A stretch of DNA of 64,000 nucleotides from DATFVA01 sp963774455 (lineage in GTDB: Bacteria; Bacteroidota; Ignavibacteria; Ignavibacteriales; Ignavibacteriaceae), in NCBI GenBank assembly GCA_963774455.1, contig CAVZFD010000004.1, positions 620,001 through 684,000 of the forward strand, in the 5' to 3' direction. The notes beneath the pieces are model-generated. The model saw nothing but the letters and a program-made list of their open reading frames with translations. It ran no database searches and was not told where the DNA came from. Positions 35,756 through 44,165 of this stretch are shown in pieces; positions within the stretch are counted from its first letter, which is position 1; each line of letters opens with the position of its first letter. A program made the translations under genes and the position numbers.

Positions 35756-36439
35756 ATGTCAGAGATTATAAATGTTTTGAATGTAACAAAAACATACCAT
35801 AGAGACAGTCTGGAGATCCCTGTTCTTCATAACATCTCTTTGAGTATAAAAGAAGGTGAATTCATTGCTTTAATGGGTCCTTCCGGCTCAGGAAAGACAA
35901 CATTGCTTAACCTGCTTTCGGGAATCGACAGGCCTACTTCGGGAAGTATAACGATTGGCAGTGTGGATATAGCGAAGCTGGGCGAATCTGCGCTGGCGAA
36001 ATGGCGTTCTGCAAACATAGGGTTTGTGTTCCAGTTTTATAACCTGATACCGGTACTTACCGCATTTGAAAATGTTGAGCTTCCTTTACTGCTGACTAAC
36101 CTCTCGAAAGCCGAAAGAAAGAAACATGTTCATTCGTCGCTGGAGATTGTGGGTCTCGGCGACAGGATGTATCATTACCCGAAACAGCTTTCGGGAGGTC
36201 AGGAACAAAGAGTGGCCATTGCCAGAGCAATCGTTACTGACCCTGCAATACTGGTTGCAGATGAACCTACCGGAGATCTTGACAGAGCTTCCGCAGATGA
36301 AATATTAACTCTGATGGATAGGCTCAACAAAGAATTCAATAAGACAATAGTAATGGTGACCCACGATCCGCATGCTGCAGGCAGGGCACATCTTGTAAGG
36401 AATCTTGAAAAAGGCGATTTAATACCGGAGATGGCATGA
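35756..36439 (+). CDS. MacB/LolD-type ABC transporter ATPase
   Basis: A 227-residue nucleotide-binding subunit: Walker A GPSGSGKTT, Q-loop FVFQFYNLIPVLTAFENVELP, signature LSGGQEQRVAIARA (Q-E in place of the more common Q-Q), Walker B ILVADEPTGDLD and switch His in MVTHDPHA. This subfamily powers mechanotransmission permeases (MacB, LolCDE, FtsX-like) rather than substrate import. The stop overlaps the next permease start by 4 bases (ATGA), and the adaptor gene lies upstream, so this is one tripartite efflux unit. Confidence 0.95.
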   Translation: MSEIINVLNVTKTYHRDSLEIPVLHNISLSIKEGEFIALMGPSGSGKTTLLNLLSGIDRPTSGSITIGSVDIAKLGESALAKWRSANIGFVFQFYNLIPVLTAFENVELPLLLTNLSKAERKKHVHSSLEIVGLGDRMYHYPKQLSGGQEQRVAIARAIVTDPAILVADEPTGDLDRASADEILTLMDRLNKEFNKTIVMVTHDPHAAGRAHLVRNLEKGDLIPEMA

Positions 36440-37596
36440 AAGTATTCAAATTAATTTTTAAGAATACCTTGCGGCATAAACTAAGGACGACCCTTACCAT
36501 CCTTGGAATAGCAATAGCAGTAACTGCCTTCGGACTGTTAAGAACAGTTGTTACTGCCTGGTCTGTCGGCGTTGAAGCATCCTCTGCCAACAGGCTGATA
36601 ACAAGGCAGGCAGTTTCGTTTATCTTTCCGTTACCATACTCTTACAGGGATAAAATAGCATCCATTCCCGGTGTGGAGGAAGTTACTTTCTCCAATTGGT
36701 TCCAGGGTGTATATATTGACAAGAACCAGTTTTTTGCAAGGCTTGCAGTAGATGCAAACACAATCTTTGATGTTTACCCCGAATTTGTACTGAGTCCTGA
36801 GGAAACGGCTGTATTCAAAAAAGAAAAAAATTCGTGTGTAATCGGGGTAGACCTGGCGAAAAAGTATAATCTTAAGGTCGGGGATGTAATGAATATTGAC
36901 GGAGATATTTACCCGGGGCGATGGGATTTCGTTATCAGGGGTATCTACAAGCCAAAATACAAAACCACTGACGCCACTCAGATGTTCTTCCACTGGGATT
37001 ACGTAGATGACAGGATGAGGGAAGAGGCGCCTGTTAGGGCAGGTGATGTGGGATGGTACGTTGTAAAAATAAGTGATCCCCCCAGGTCAGGTGAAATTTC
37101 TGAGAAAATAGATGCGCTGTTCAGGAACTCACCTGCTGAGACGAAAACTGAAACTGAGCGTGCGTTCCAGCAGGGATTTCTTGCTTCAACAAGCGCGATA
37201 ATTACCTCTATGAATGTTCTTTCATTTGTAATAATCGGAATTATTATGCTGGTGCTTGCAAATACAATGATAATGTCGGCAAGAGAACGAACAAGAGAAT
37301 ACGCTGTATTCAAAACACTGGGATTCTCAGCAAAGCATCTGGTTGGTTTAATAATGGGTGAATCCCTCTTTATTGCCCTGCTGGGAGGGGGGATCGGTTT
37401 GTTGCTCACCTTCCCGCTGGTTTCCGGTTTTGCAGAGGTCATTCCCAAGGGATTTTTCCCTGTTTTCCAGATCGAACCAATAACCATTGTACTGGCAATC
37501 AGCGCCGCGTTTATTATCGGAATTGTCTCCGCTGTATTTCCGATCCAGCGTGCACTACGTACGCGTATAGTTGACGGCTTCAGGTTTGTAGGTTAA
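36436..37596 (+). CDS. MacB/FtsX-type ABC permease, first copy
   Basis: A 386-residue permease: TM1 (TTLTILGIAIAVTAFGLL), a ~230-residue periplasmic domain, then three TM segments near the C-terminus (SFVIIGIIMLVLANTMIMSA; SLFIALLGGGIGLLLTFPLV; IVLAISAAFIIGIVSAVFPI), the standard four-TM MacB layout. The TMSARERTREYAVFKTLGFSAKHL coupling helix contacts the ATPase. It pairs with the second permease 23 bases downstream, so the transporter is likely a heterodimer. Confidence 0.93.
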   Translation: MKVFKLIFKNTLRHKLRTTLTILGIAIAVTAFGLLRTVVTAWSVGVEASSANRLITRQAVSFIFPLPYSYRDKIASIPGVEEVTFSNWFQGVYIDKNQFFARLAVDANTIFDVYPEFVLSPEETAVFKKEKNSCVIGVDLAKKYNLKVGDVMNIDGDIYPGRWDFVIRGIYKPKYKTTDATQMFFHWDYVDDRMREEAPVRAGDVGWYVVKISDPPRSGEISEKIDALFRNSPAETKTETERAFQQGFLASTSAIITSMNVLSFVIIGIIMLVLANTMIMSARERTREYAVFKTLGFSAKHLVGLIMGESLFIALLGGGIGLLLTFPLVSGFAEVIPKGFFPVFQIEPITIVLAISAAFIIGIVSAVFPIQRALRTRIVDGFRFVG

Positions 37597-37619
37597 ATAA
37601 ATGTTAATAGGATTTTAAT

Positions 37620-38789
37620 ATGAAAATTCCATTTAAGTATACATTAAGAAATTTCAAAACAAGGAAGCTCACCACTGTTATTACTATTACGGGTATTGCT
37701 CTTGTTGTATTTGTATTTGCCGCGGTACTGATGATGGCTTACGGGATTCAGAAAACGCTTGTCTCAACAGGTTCACCGGACAACATCAAGATTGTCCGTA
37801 AAGCGGCGAACGGTGAAATTTCCAGTCTTATTTCCGGAGACACCCAGGGAGTGATTAAATCTCTCCCATTTATTGCGAAGTCTGCCGACGGTTCTCCTTT
37901 AATTTCTTCTGAACCCGTGGTTATTATAAATCTTAATAAGAGTAACGGTGGTGTAAGCAATATTACTGTAAGGGGTGTTTCATCTTCCGTACAGGAACTC
38001 AGACCTCAGATAAAAATAACAGAGGGAAGAATGTTTAAATGGGGAGTAAGAGAACTGATCGTCGGAGAATCAATTACGGGGCAGTTCAGAAATGCACAGA
38101 TAGGCAGCATGGTGAAATTCGCAGGTGATAACTGGAAAATTGTCGGTGTTTTTTCAAGCGGCGGAAGCGGATTTGATTCTGAAATGTGGGGCGATGGAGT
38201 TCAACTTCTGAATGCATTCAAAAGGGGAAGCACAGTCTCCTCGGTTACGTTAAAGTTGGATAACATTCAGCATTATGATAGTTTCATAAATGCATTTAAT
38301 AAAGAACAAAGACTTCAGCAATTTGAAGCTAAACCAGAGCAGAAATACTTTGAGGAACAGTCGGAGATAATGGCGGGGTTCATAAGAGTACTCGGGCTTT
38401 TTGTAACGGTTATATTCAGTTTTGGTGCTACCATCGGAGCCATGATTACAATGTATGCAGCTGTTGCAAACCGCACAGTTGAAGTGGGAACTCTTCGCGC
38501 ACTTGGTTTTAGCAGGAGGAGTATCCTTACAGCTTTTCTGGCGGAATCGTTATTTATCGCTTTGTTCGGTGGTTTCATAGGCCTGCTTCTGGCATCTTTA
38601 CTGCAATTCATTTCTATCTCAACATTGAATTTCAACTCATTTTCTGAACTCTCATTTTCGTTCGCATTATCTCCCGCGATAATCTTATGGACATTATTTT
38701 TTGCTGTAATGATGGGATTTATCGGAGGCTTTCTACCTTCAGTAAGGGCTGCACGGCTTAATATCGTTAATGCTTTACGTGCAGGATAA
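37620..38789 (+). CDS. MacB/FtsX-type ABC permease, second copy
   Basis: A 389-residue paralogue of the preceding permease with the same order: TM1 (TTVITITGIALVVFVFAAVL), periplasmic domain, and three C-terminal TM segments, with the coupling segment ANRTVEVGTLRALGFSRRSI. Its periplasmic domain differs from the first copy, consistent with the two-permease exporters of this class in Bacteroidota. It is the last gene of the adaptor-ATPase-permease-permease unit and is followed by a dispersed repeat instead of a simple terminator. Confidence 0.92.
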   Translation: MKIPFKYTLRNFKTRKLTTVITITGIALVVFVFAAVLMMAYGIQKTLVSTGSPDNIKIVRKAANGEISSLISGDTQGVIKSLPFIAKSADGSPLISSEPVVIINLNKSNGGVSNITVRGVSSSVQELRPQIKITEGRMFKWGVRELIVGESITGQFRNAQIGSMVKFAGDNWKIVGVFSSGGSGFDSEMWGDGVQLLNAFKRGSTVSSVTLKLDNIQHYDSFINAFNKEQRLQQFEAKPEQKYFEEQSEIMAGFIRVLGLFVTVIFSFGATIGAMITMYAAVANRTVEVGTLRALGFSRRSILTAFLAESLFIALFGGFIGLLLASLLQFISISTLNFNSFSELSFSFALSPAIILWTLFFAVMMGFIGGFLPSVRAARLNIVNALRAG

Positions 38790-38804
38790 GCAAGGGGAGA
38801 GGAA

Positions 38805-38966
38805 CATTTTTGTCATATTATAGATTTTTTCAACAGTGGAGAATTACCGGTTTTCATATTTTTAAAGTGTCTCATTTTAAGTTCACCAGGCCTATGCAAA
38901 GCATATGAAAGGCGGAAGACAGAAGCACACAGGGTGGATAAAGAGTCTGACATTTTTGTCATACTG
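38805..38966. repeat. Dispersed noncoding repeat, copy A
   Basis: This segment is homologous to the reverse complement of 49258-49409. Three conserved blocks are: left end CATTTTTGTCATA plus TAGATTTTTTCAACAG (38805-38836); centre beginning GTGTCTCATTTTAAGTTCAC (38867-38910); and right end TCTGACATTTTTGTCATACTG (38946-38966). The blocks between them differ. The right end holds TGACA-TTTT-TGTCA, a perfect dyad. No coding potential is seen. The element follows the ABC permease gene. Confidence 0.8.
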
Positions 38967-39016
38967 TTAATTAATTAAACAGAATCATTGAACGCCCCTG
39001 AGAGGAGATGGACGAA

Positions 39017-39119
39017 GAAATATGCCTTATGTAAAAACAGAACTTTCCTTTATCTTTGTCCTTTAATTTCTATTCTTTTTCCTTTTTACTTTTTCCTTTT
39101 GACTTGAAATATGCCTTAT
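39017..39119 (+). repeat. 14-bp direct repeat spanning the start of the EamA gene
   Basis: GAAATATGCCTTAT occurs at 39017-39030 and again at 39106-39119, where it includes the EamA start codon. The first copy opens a 14-codon frame (MPYVKTELSFIFVL). Between the copies lie a candidate -7 element (TATCTTTG, 39051-39058) and a pyrimidine-rich tract (39062-39105). Confidence 0.6.
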
Positions 39120-39998
39120 ATCGGTGAAATCAGTGCACTTGTTACAGCCTGCCTCTGGTCCGTTACCTCCTTTCTTTTTGCCTTCGCTGCCGAAAAAGTC
39201 GGTTCCGTACAAATAAATATCAACCGTATAATTCTTGCTGCCATAATACTTTTTCTTGTTGTCGCTTTCTCAGGAATGGATTATACACTTTCAACCTCGC
39301 AGGTGTATTATCTTATCATCAGCGGGGTGGTAGGACTTGTAATCGGCGACTCCTTCTTATTTAAAAGTTATCAGCTTATCGGGGCCCGGCTAAGTATGGT
39401 TCTGATGTCCCTGGTTCCTGCAATAAGCACGATCCTGGCATGGATATTCCTCAATGAATTTATAACACCCATAGGAATAATCGGAATGATTATTACTATT
39501 TCCGGTGTTATACTGGTAGTGACTGAGAAAGCGGAGAAATCACTTAAAAGAAATTTTAATAAAATAGGAATTTTTTATGGGTTTTTGGGCGCTGCCGGTC
39601 AGGCAGGGGGACTCATATTAGCTAAGTTTGCATTCTCAGAAGGTTATATAAATGGATTCGTTGCAAGTTTTGCCAGGTTATCAAGCGCCGGAATAATAAT
39701 CCTGATTGGCGGACTGTTATTACGCAGATACAGGAATCCTGTCGCAACTTATAGAAACGAAATGCCGGCATTAAAAGCAACAATAGCCGCCACTATTCTT
39801 GCGCCTGTTCTCGGTGTTACGCTTAGTCTTGTAGCAATAGAATTTACCAAAGTAGGTATTGCCTCCACCCTTATGGCCCTGGTCCCTATCATTATGCTGC
39901 CTATTTCCAAATTTTATTATAAAGATAAATTATCGGCAAGGTCGGTTTCGGGTGCCTTCATTGCCGTCGCCGGAGTAGTAATTTTATTTTTAAGATAA
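39111..39998 (+). CDS. EamA/DMT-family transporter
   Basis: A 295-residue membrane protein with ten hydrophobic segments in two EamA repeats (repeat 1 MPYIGEISALVTACLWSV; repeat 2 about residues 150-295 from FYGFLGAAGQAGGLILAK). GDSFLFKSYQLIGARLSMVLM and TLLALVPI-like segments are typical of the DMT superfamily. The substrate is unknown. No Shine-Dalgarno-like sequence is visible before the ATG. It is a paralogue, not a copy, of the EamA gene at 15596-16507. Confidence 0.85.
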   Translation: MPYIGEISALVTACLWSVTSFLFAFAAEKVGSVQININRIILAAIILFLVVAFSGMDYTLSTSQVYYLIISGVVGLVIGDSFLFKSYQLIGARLSMVLMSLVPAISTILAWIFLNEFITPIGIIGMIITISGVILVVTEKAEKSLKRNFNKIGIFYGFLGAAGQAGGLILAKFAFSEGYINGFVASFARLSSAGIIILIGGLLLRRYRNPVATYRNEMPALKATIAATILAPVLGVTLSLVAIEFTKVGIASTLMALVPIIMLPISKFYYKDKLSARSVSGAFIAVAGVVILFLR

Positions 39999-40001
39999 AT
40001 T

Positions 40002-40216
40002 TTATTTTATTATAAGCATTTTCCCGGCTATTGTACTTTCTCCGGCGGTCAGCCTGTATAAGTAAACTCTAATAGTTTACATGCTTCCCCTAAACTCAAA
40101 GAAATATTTAACCGGAGATTTAACTTCATTTACAAGAGTTGGAATCTTTTTCCCATGATATTATAAACTTCAAGCCTTACAAACCCGCTTTGCGGGTTTG
40201 ATAAAGGATTTACCTG
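40002..40216 (-). pseudogene. Decayed T9SS C-terminal sorting domain
   Basis: Read on the minus strand, the segment gives VNPLSNPQSGFVRLEVYNIMGK, then after a one-base frameshift KIPTLVNEVKSPVKYFFEFRGSM, an in-frame TAA, then TIRVYLYRLTAGESTIAGKM and LIIK with stop at 40002-40004. Its parts align with the live sorting domains here (for example TLVNE, VYFYRL, KMxLxK). With one frameshift, one nonsense codon and no upstream protein, it is a dead remnant. It begins directly at the macrodomain stop codon, so the parent gene was probably lost by deletion. A 9-bp stem hairpin CAAACCCGC/GCGGGTTTG lies inside (40180-40200). Confidence 0.85.
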
Positions 40217-40732
40217 TCAATTTTTACTGTCTAAAATATCCTTATAAGTATTATAAGTCTCGTCATCGAAAGCGACGAAGATAACTTTTTGGAGGTCATC
40301 ATTTTTGCTCAGGAAATTTTCTACCTCCTTTACGGCAATTTCTGCTGCTCTTTTCAACGGGAAATGATACGCGCCCGTACTGATAGACGGAAATGCAATG
40401 GTTTTCACCTCATTCTCAACGGCCATTTCCAGAGAATTCCTATAGCAATTAGCGAGCAATTCATCCTCGTCATGGTTACCGTCCTTCCAAATTGGACCGG
40501 CGGTAGAAATCACATATTTGGCCGGCAGCTTAAAGCCGGGAGAGATTTTTGCTTCTCCGGTAATGCAGCCGCCAAGCCTCCTGTTGTATTCGACCAATTC
40601 CGGACCTGCTGCCCTGTGAATAGCACCGTCAACACCGCCACCGCCAAGAAGTGAGTTATTGGCCGCATTCACTATTGCATCGACTTTTTGCCTGGTTATA
40701 TCACCTTTTTCCACAAAAATTCTGTCTGCCAT
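40217..40732 (-). CDS. Macrodomain protein, O-acetyl-ADP-ribose deacetylase type
   Basis: 171 residues from the ATG at 40732 (GAGGA ribosome site; an upstream GTG at 40756 would add eight residues). ADP-ribose-binding motifs are clear: GDIT, DAIVNAANNSLLGGGGVDGAIHRAAG, GEAKISPGFKLPAKYVISTAGP and AFPSISTGAYHFPLKRAAEIA. This matches the YmdB/MacroD group, which removes acetyl from O-acetyl-ADP-ribose or mono-ADP-ribose from proteins. It is single-gene; the nearest plus-strand gene is a glycyl radical activase. Confidence 0.9.
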   Translation of the reverse strand: MADRIFVEKGDITRQKVDAIVNAANNSLLGGGGVDGAIHRAAGPELVEYNRRLGGCITGEAKISPGFKLPAKYVISTAGPIWKDGNHDEDELLANCYRNSLEMAVENEVKTIAFPSISTGAYHFPLKRAAEIAVKEVENFLSKNDDLQKVIFVAFDDETYNTYKDILDSKN

Positions 40733-40972
40733 TATAAGTCCTCGGGTTATGTTCACGTATAAATATAAAATAATTATCTGATTTATCCTGTTCTGCAGGA
40801 CTGACCTAACTGAAAAGTGATGCTTATCTAATTGAAACCTACCAGTTAAATACCGAAAGATTAAGCGATTAGAATTTGATAATTACGAATAAAATATCTG
40901 TTCAAACTAATTCCGTTGCAAGTGGAGCACTTTTTTAGGAATTTTAAATCAATGATTTTAACACGGGGAGAA

Positions 40973-41773
40973 ATGAACGGAATAATCTTCGATATTAAAA
41001 AATTTGCGCTTCATGACGGTCCGGGGATCCGCACTACTGTATTCCTGAAAGGCTGTCCTCTCGACTGCTGGTGGTGTCACAATCCTGAAAGCATACGAAA
41101 GCTTCCCGAAAAAATTGATATCATTCCGTTAAGTTCTTCCAATAAAACATGTGAACAGGAATCAGAAATTTTCGGAAAAGAATATTCAGTTGATGATCTT
41201 ATTACTGAAATAAAGAAAGACCAATTATTCTATGATGAATCAGGCGGGGGAGCGACCTTTTCGGGAGGAGAACCCTTAATTCAGCATGAATTCCTCACAG
41301 AGATCCTCTCTGAATGTAAGACAGCAGGAATCCATACAGCTGTGGATACCTCTGGTTATGCGGGCAGAAAACTATTTGCCAGGATTTATGATTTAACAGA
41401 TATATTTTTGTTCGATTTAAAGATTATCGATGAAGAGCTTCACCGGAAATTTACAGGGGTATCAAATAAGCTGATTCTGGATAACCTCAGGAGCCTGGCA
41501 GAAAAAGGCAATAAAGTTATTATCAGAATTCCTCTTATCCCTGGAATTACTGACACAGAAAAAAACCTTTCCGACCTTTCTGATTTTTTAATGAACCTTG
41601 ATAATATCAGGAAAGTTGATCTTCTGCCGTATAATGAGGTTGCAGAATCAAAGTATAAAAGATTTAATAAGCCTTCTCGACTGGGGAGTCTTAAAGCACA
41701 GGATGATGCTAAACTGAACGAAATAAAAAATTACTTCGGAGACGCCAGGTTTGATGTCTCCTTAAGAGGATAA
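40973..41773 (+). CDS. Glycyl radical enzyme activase (radical SAM)
   Basis: About 266 residues from the ATG at 40973, which has a fine GGGGAG site; an upstream TTG at 40916 is rejected. The radical SAM cluster is C28-x3-C32-x2-C35 (KGCPLDCWWCHNPES); the SAM-binding GGE is in ATFSGGEPL. FDIKKFALHDGPGIRTTVFL is the hallmark N-terminus of PFL-type activases. Between NPES and the DDLITEI helix only ~30 residues with one Cys remain, so the two-cluster ferredoxin insert of many longer activases is absent. It lies 1 base upstream of its partner and installs the glycyl radical on G762 of that protein. Confidence 0.93.
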   Translation: MNGIIFDIKKFALHDGPGIRTTVFLKGCPLDCWWCHNPESIRKLPEKIDIIPLSSSNKTCEQESEIFGKEYSVDDLITEIKKDQLFYDESGGGATFSGGEPLIQHEFLTEILSECKTAGIHTAVDTSGYAGRKLFARIYDLTDIFLFDLKIIDEELHRKFTGVSNKLILDNLRSLAEKGNKVIIRIPLIPGITDTEKNLSDLSDFLMNLDNIRKVDLLPYNEVAESKYKRFNKPSRLGSLKAQDDAKLNEIKNYFGDARFDVSLRG

Positions 41774-41774
41774 A

Positions 41775-44138
41775 ATGAACGAAAGAATAAATACTCTTCG
41801 TGAAAAAACATTATGTACCCAGCCCACGATATCTATTGAGAGAGCAGTACTGCTCACTGAGTTTTATGATAGCGGTGAAGCCGGAAGGGTATCAATTCCT
41901 GTAGGAAGAGCCCTAGCTTTTAAATACCTGCTGGAACACAAAAAGCTGTGTGTAAACGAAGGTGAACTGATTGTCGGCGAAAGAGGTCCCGGACCCCACC
42001 AGACACCGACTTATCCGGAGATCTGTACGCATTCGCTTAAGGATTTTGAGATCCTTGATTCACGTGAAAAGATCTCGTTTAAGGTAGATGAGAATACAAC
42101 TAAAATTCAAAAAGAAAAGATAATTCCTTTCTGGAGCGGAAGATCGCTGCGCGACCGGATATTCGCAGAGGTTGACAGGGAATGGATCGGCTGCTACGAG
42201 GCAGGAATGTTTACGGAGTTTATGGAACAGAGAGCGCCGGGACATACTGTGCTTGACAACAAAATATATAAGAAAGGATTTAAGGATTTCATAAAAGATA
42301 TTGATGTGAGCATAAGCGGACTTGATTTCTTTAATGATCCTGATGCATTTAATAAGAGAGAAGAGCTGAAAGCAATGAGAATTGCCGCGGAGGCCCTGGT
42401 TAACTTTGCACACCGTTATTCTGAATATCTTTCAGAGCTGAGTAAAAAAGAAGAAGATTTAAAGAGGAAGGCTGAACTTGAGATGCTGGCGGAGATCTGC
42501 CGCAAGGTGCCTGAAAATGCGCCTCAGACTTTTCATGAAGCACTCCAGTACTACTGGTTTGTTCATATCGGGGTAATAACGGAACTTAATACCTGGGATT
42601 CATTTAATCCCGGCAGACTCGATCAGCATCTTTATCCATTTTATAAAAGCGACACTGAGAGGGGCATTTTAAAGCAGGGAAAAGCGAAGGAGCTCCTTGA
42701 ATCCTTCTGGGTAAAGTTTCATAATCAGCCGGCTCCTCCTAAAGTTGGCGTGACAGCTCAGGAAAGTAATACATATACGGATTTCTGCCTGATTAACCTG
42801 GGTGGACTGACAGAGGAGGGTAAAGATGCCGTAAATGAACTTACCTACCTGCTGCTTGATGTTATAGAGGAGATGAGGATACTTCAGCCGAGTTCTATGA
42901 TACAGGTGAGCAAAAAGAATCCCGATCAGTTTCTAAGGCGTGCATTAGATATTATTAAAACAGGGTTCGGACAGCCTTCCGTGTTTAATACTGACTCAAT
43001 TATCCAGGAATTGTTGAGGCAGGGGAAATCTATAATTGATGCGAGGAACGGCGGGGCAAGCGGATGTGTTGAGACCGGAGCTTTCGGAAAAGAAAGTTAT
43101 ATACTAACGGGATATTTCAACATTCCTAAAGTACTTGAAATAACTCTCAACGATGGTGTAGATCCGCGAACTGGAAATGTGCTTGGTATTAAAACCGGTA
43201 ACTCTGAAGAGTTCAAATCTTATAGAGAACTTTTTGATGCATTTAAAAAGCAGCTGAAATATTTTATCGATATAAAAATTAAAGGTAATTTGATTATCGA
43301 AAGGCTATGGGCTGAATATCTGCCAGCACCATTTCTTTCAATTTTAATTGATGATTGTATTAAGAACGGCAGAGATTATAATGCGGGCGGTGCGAGGTAT
43401 AATTCCTCGTATATCCAGGGCGTAGGGATGGGGACTATAACCGATTGTCTTTCTTCCATCCGATATAATGTGTTCGATAAAAAGAAGTTTACAATTAAGG
43501 AAATATTATCTGCACTAGAAAAAAATTATGAGGGTTTCGAAAGTATAAGAAAACTTATATTGAATGAGACGCCGAAATATGGCAACGATGATGATTACGC
43601 CGATGAAATACTTAAGGAAGTATTTGAAAGTTATTTTGAACTGATTGACGGCAGACCGAACACTAAAGGAGGACATTTCAGGATAAATCTGCTTCCGACA
43701 ACCTGTCACGTTTATTTCGGAAGCGTGCTTGGCGCAACTCCCGACGGACGACTTGCAAAAAAACCTGTATCTGAAGGTATCTCACCGGTACAGGGGGCTG
43801 ACAGAAAGGGACCAACAGCTGTATTGAAGTCTGCCGCAAAGATCGATCACATCAGAACTGGGGGAACACTGCTCAATCAGAAGTTTACTCCACAGATATT
43901 AAGCGACCAGTCGGGACTCGAAAAAGTTCTCCATCTAATCAGGGCATATTTCAAGATGGACGGACATCATATTCAGTTTAATGTTGTCAGCGCTGAGACA
44001 TTAAGGAAGGCACAGAAAGAACCGGAAAACTACAGGGATCTGATTGTACGTGTAGCCGGTTACAGTGATTATTTTGTAAACCTTGTTCCTGATCTCCAGG
44101 AGGAAATTATAAGGAGAACAGAACATACGGAAGCTTAG
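41775..44138 (+). CDS. hypD: Glycyl radical enzyme, trans-4-hydroxy-L-proline dehydratase
   Basis: 787 residues. The catalytic Cys is C431 in GGASGCVETGAF with general base E433; the glycyl radical is G762 in RVAGYSDYF. As I recall for the Clostridioides difficile enzyme (HypD, C434, E436, G765), the numbering is offset by 3. With that offset the other reported residues also match: F149, H157, D275, S331, D336, F337 and T642. The reaction dehydrates trans-4-hydroxy-L-proline to pyrroline-5-carboxylate, which ProC would reduce to proline; no proC is nearby. It is O2-sensitive and so implies anaerobic growth. Cut-type or glycerol dehydratase activity is less likely because the GCVE environment is ETGAF. 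Not to be confused with the hydrogenase maturation HypD. Confidence 0.9.
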   Translation: MNERINTLREKTLCTQPTISIERAVLLTEFYDSGEAGRVSIPVGRALAFKYLLEHKKLCVNEGELIVGERGPGPHQTPTYPEICTHSLKDFEILDSREKISFKVDENTTKIQKEKIIPFWSGRSLRDRIFAEVDREWIGCYEAGMFTEFMEQRAPGHTVLDNKIYKKGFKDFIKDIDVSISGLDFFNDPDAFNKREELKAMRIAAEALVNFAHRYSEYLSELSKKEEDLKRKAELEMLAEICRKVPENAPQTFHEALQYYWFVHIGVITELNTWDSFNPGRLDQHLYPFYKSDTERGILKQGKAKELLESFWVKFHNQPAPPKVGVTAQESNTYTDFCLINLGGLTEEGKDAVNELTYLLLDVIEEMRILQPSSMIQVSKKNPDQFLRRALDIIKTGFGQPSVFNTDSIIQELLRQGKSIIDARNGGASGCVETGAFGKESYILTGYFNIPKVLEITLNDGVDPRTGNVLGIKTGNSEEFKSYRELFDAFKKQLKYFIDIKIKGNLIIERLWAEYLPAPFLSILIDDCIKNGRDYNAGGARYNSSYIQGVGMGTITDCLSSIRYNVFDKKKFTIKEILSALEKNYEGFESIRKLILNETPKYGNDDDYADEILKEVFESYFELIDGRPNTKGGHFRINLLPTTCHVYFGSVLGATPDGRLAKKPVSEGISPVQGADRKGPTAVLKSAAKIDHIRTGGTLLNQKFTPQILSDQSGLEKVLHLIRAYFKMDGHHIQFNVVSAETLRKAQKEPENYRDLIVRVAGYSDYFVNLVPDLQEEIIRRTEHTEA

Positions 44139-44165
44139 TCATCCTGAAGACTATCTTTCCGTGTT

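Noticed and set aside
41775..44138. Choline TMA-lyase, glycerol dehydratase or pyruvate formate-lyase
   Set aside because: The active-site set matches hydroxyproline dehydratase at a constant offset; PFL would have two adjacent cysteines.
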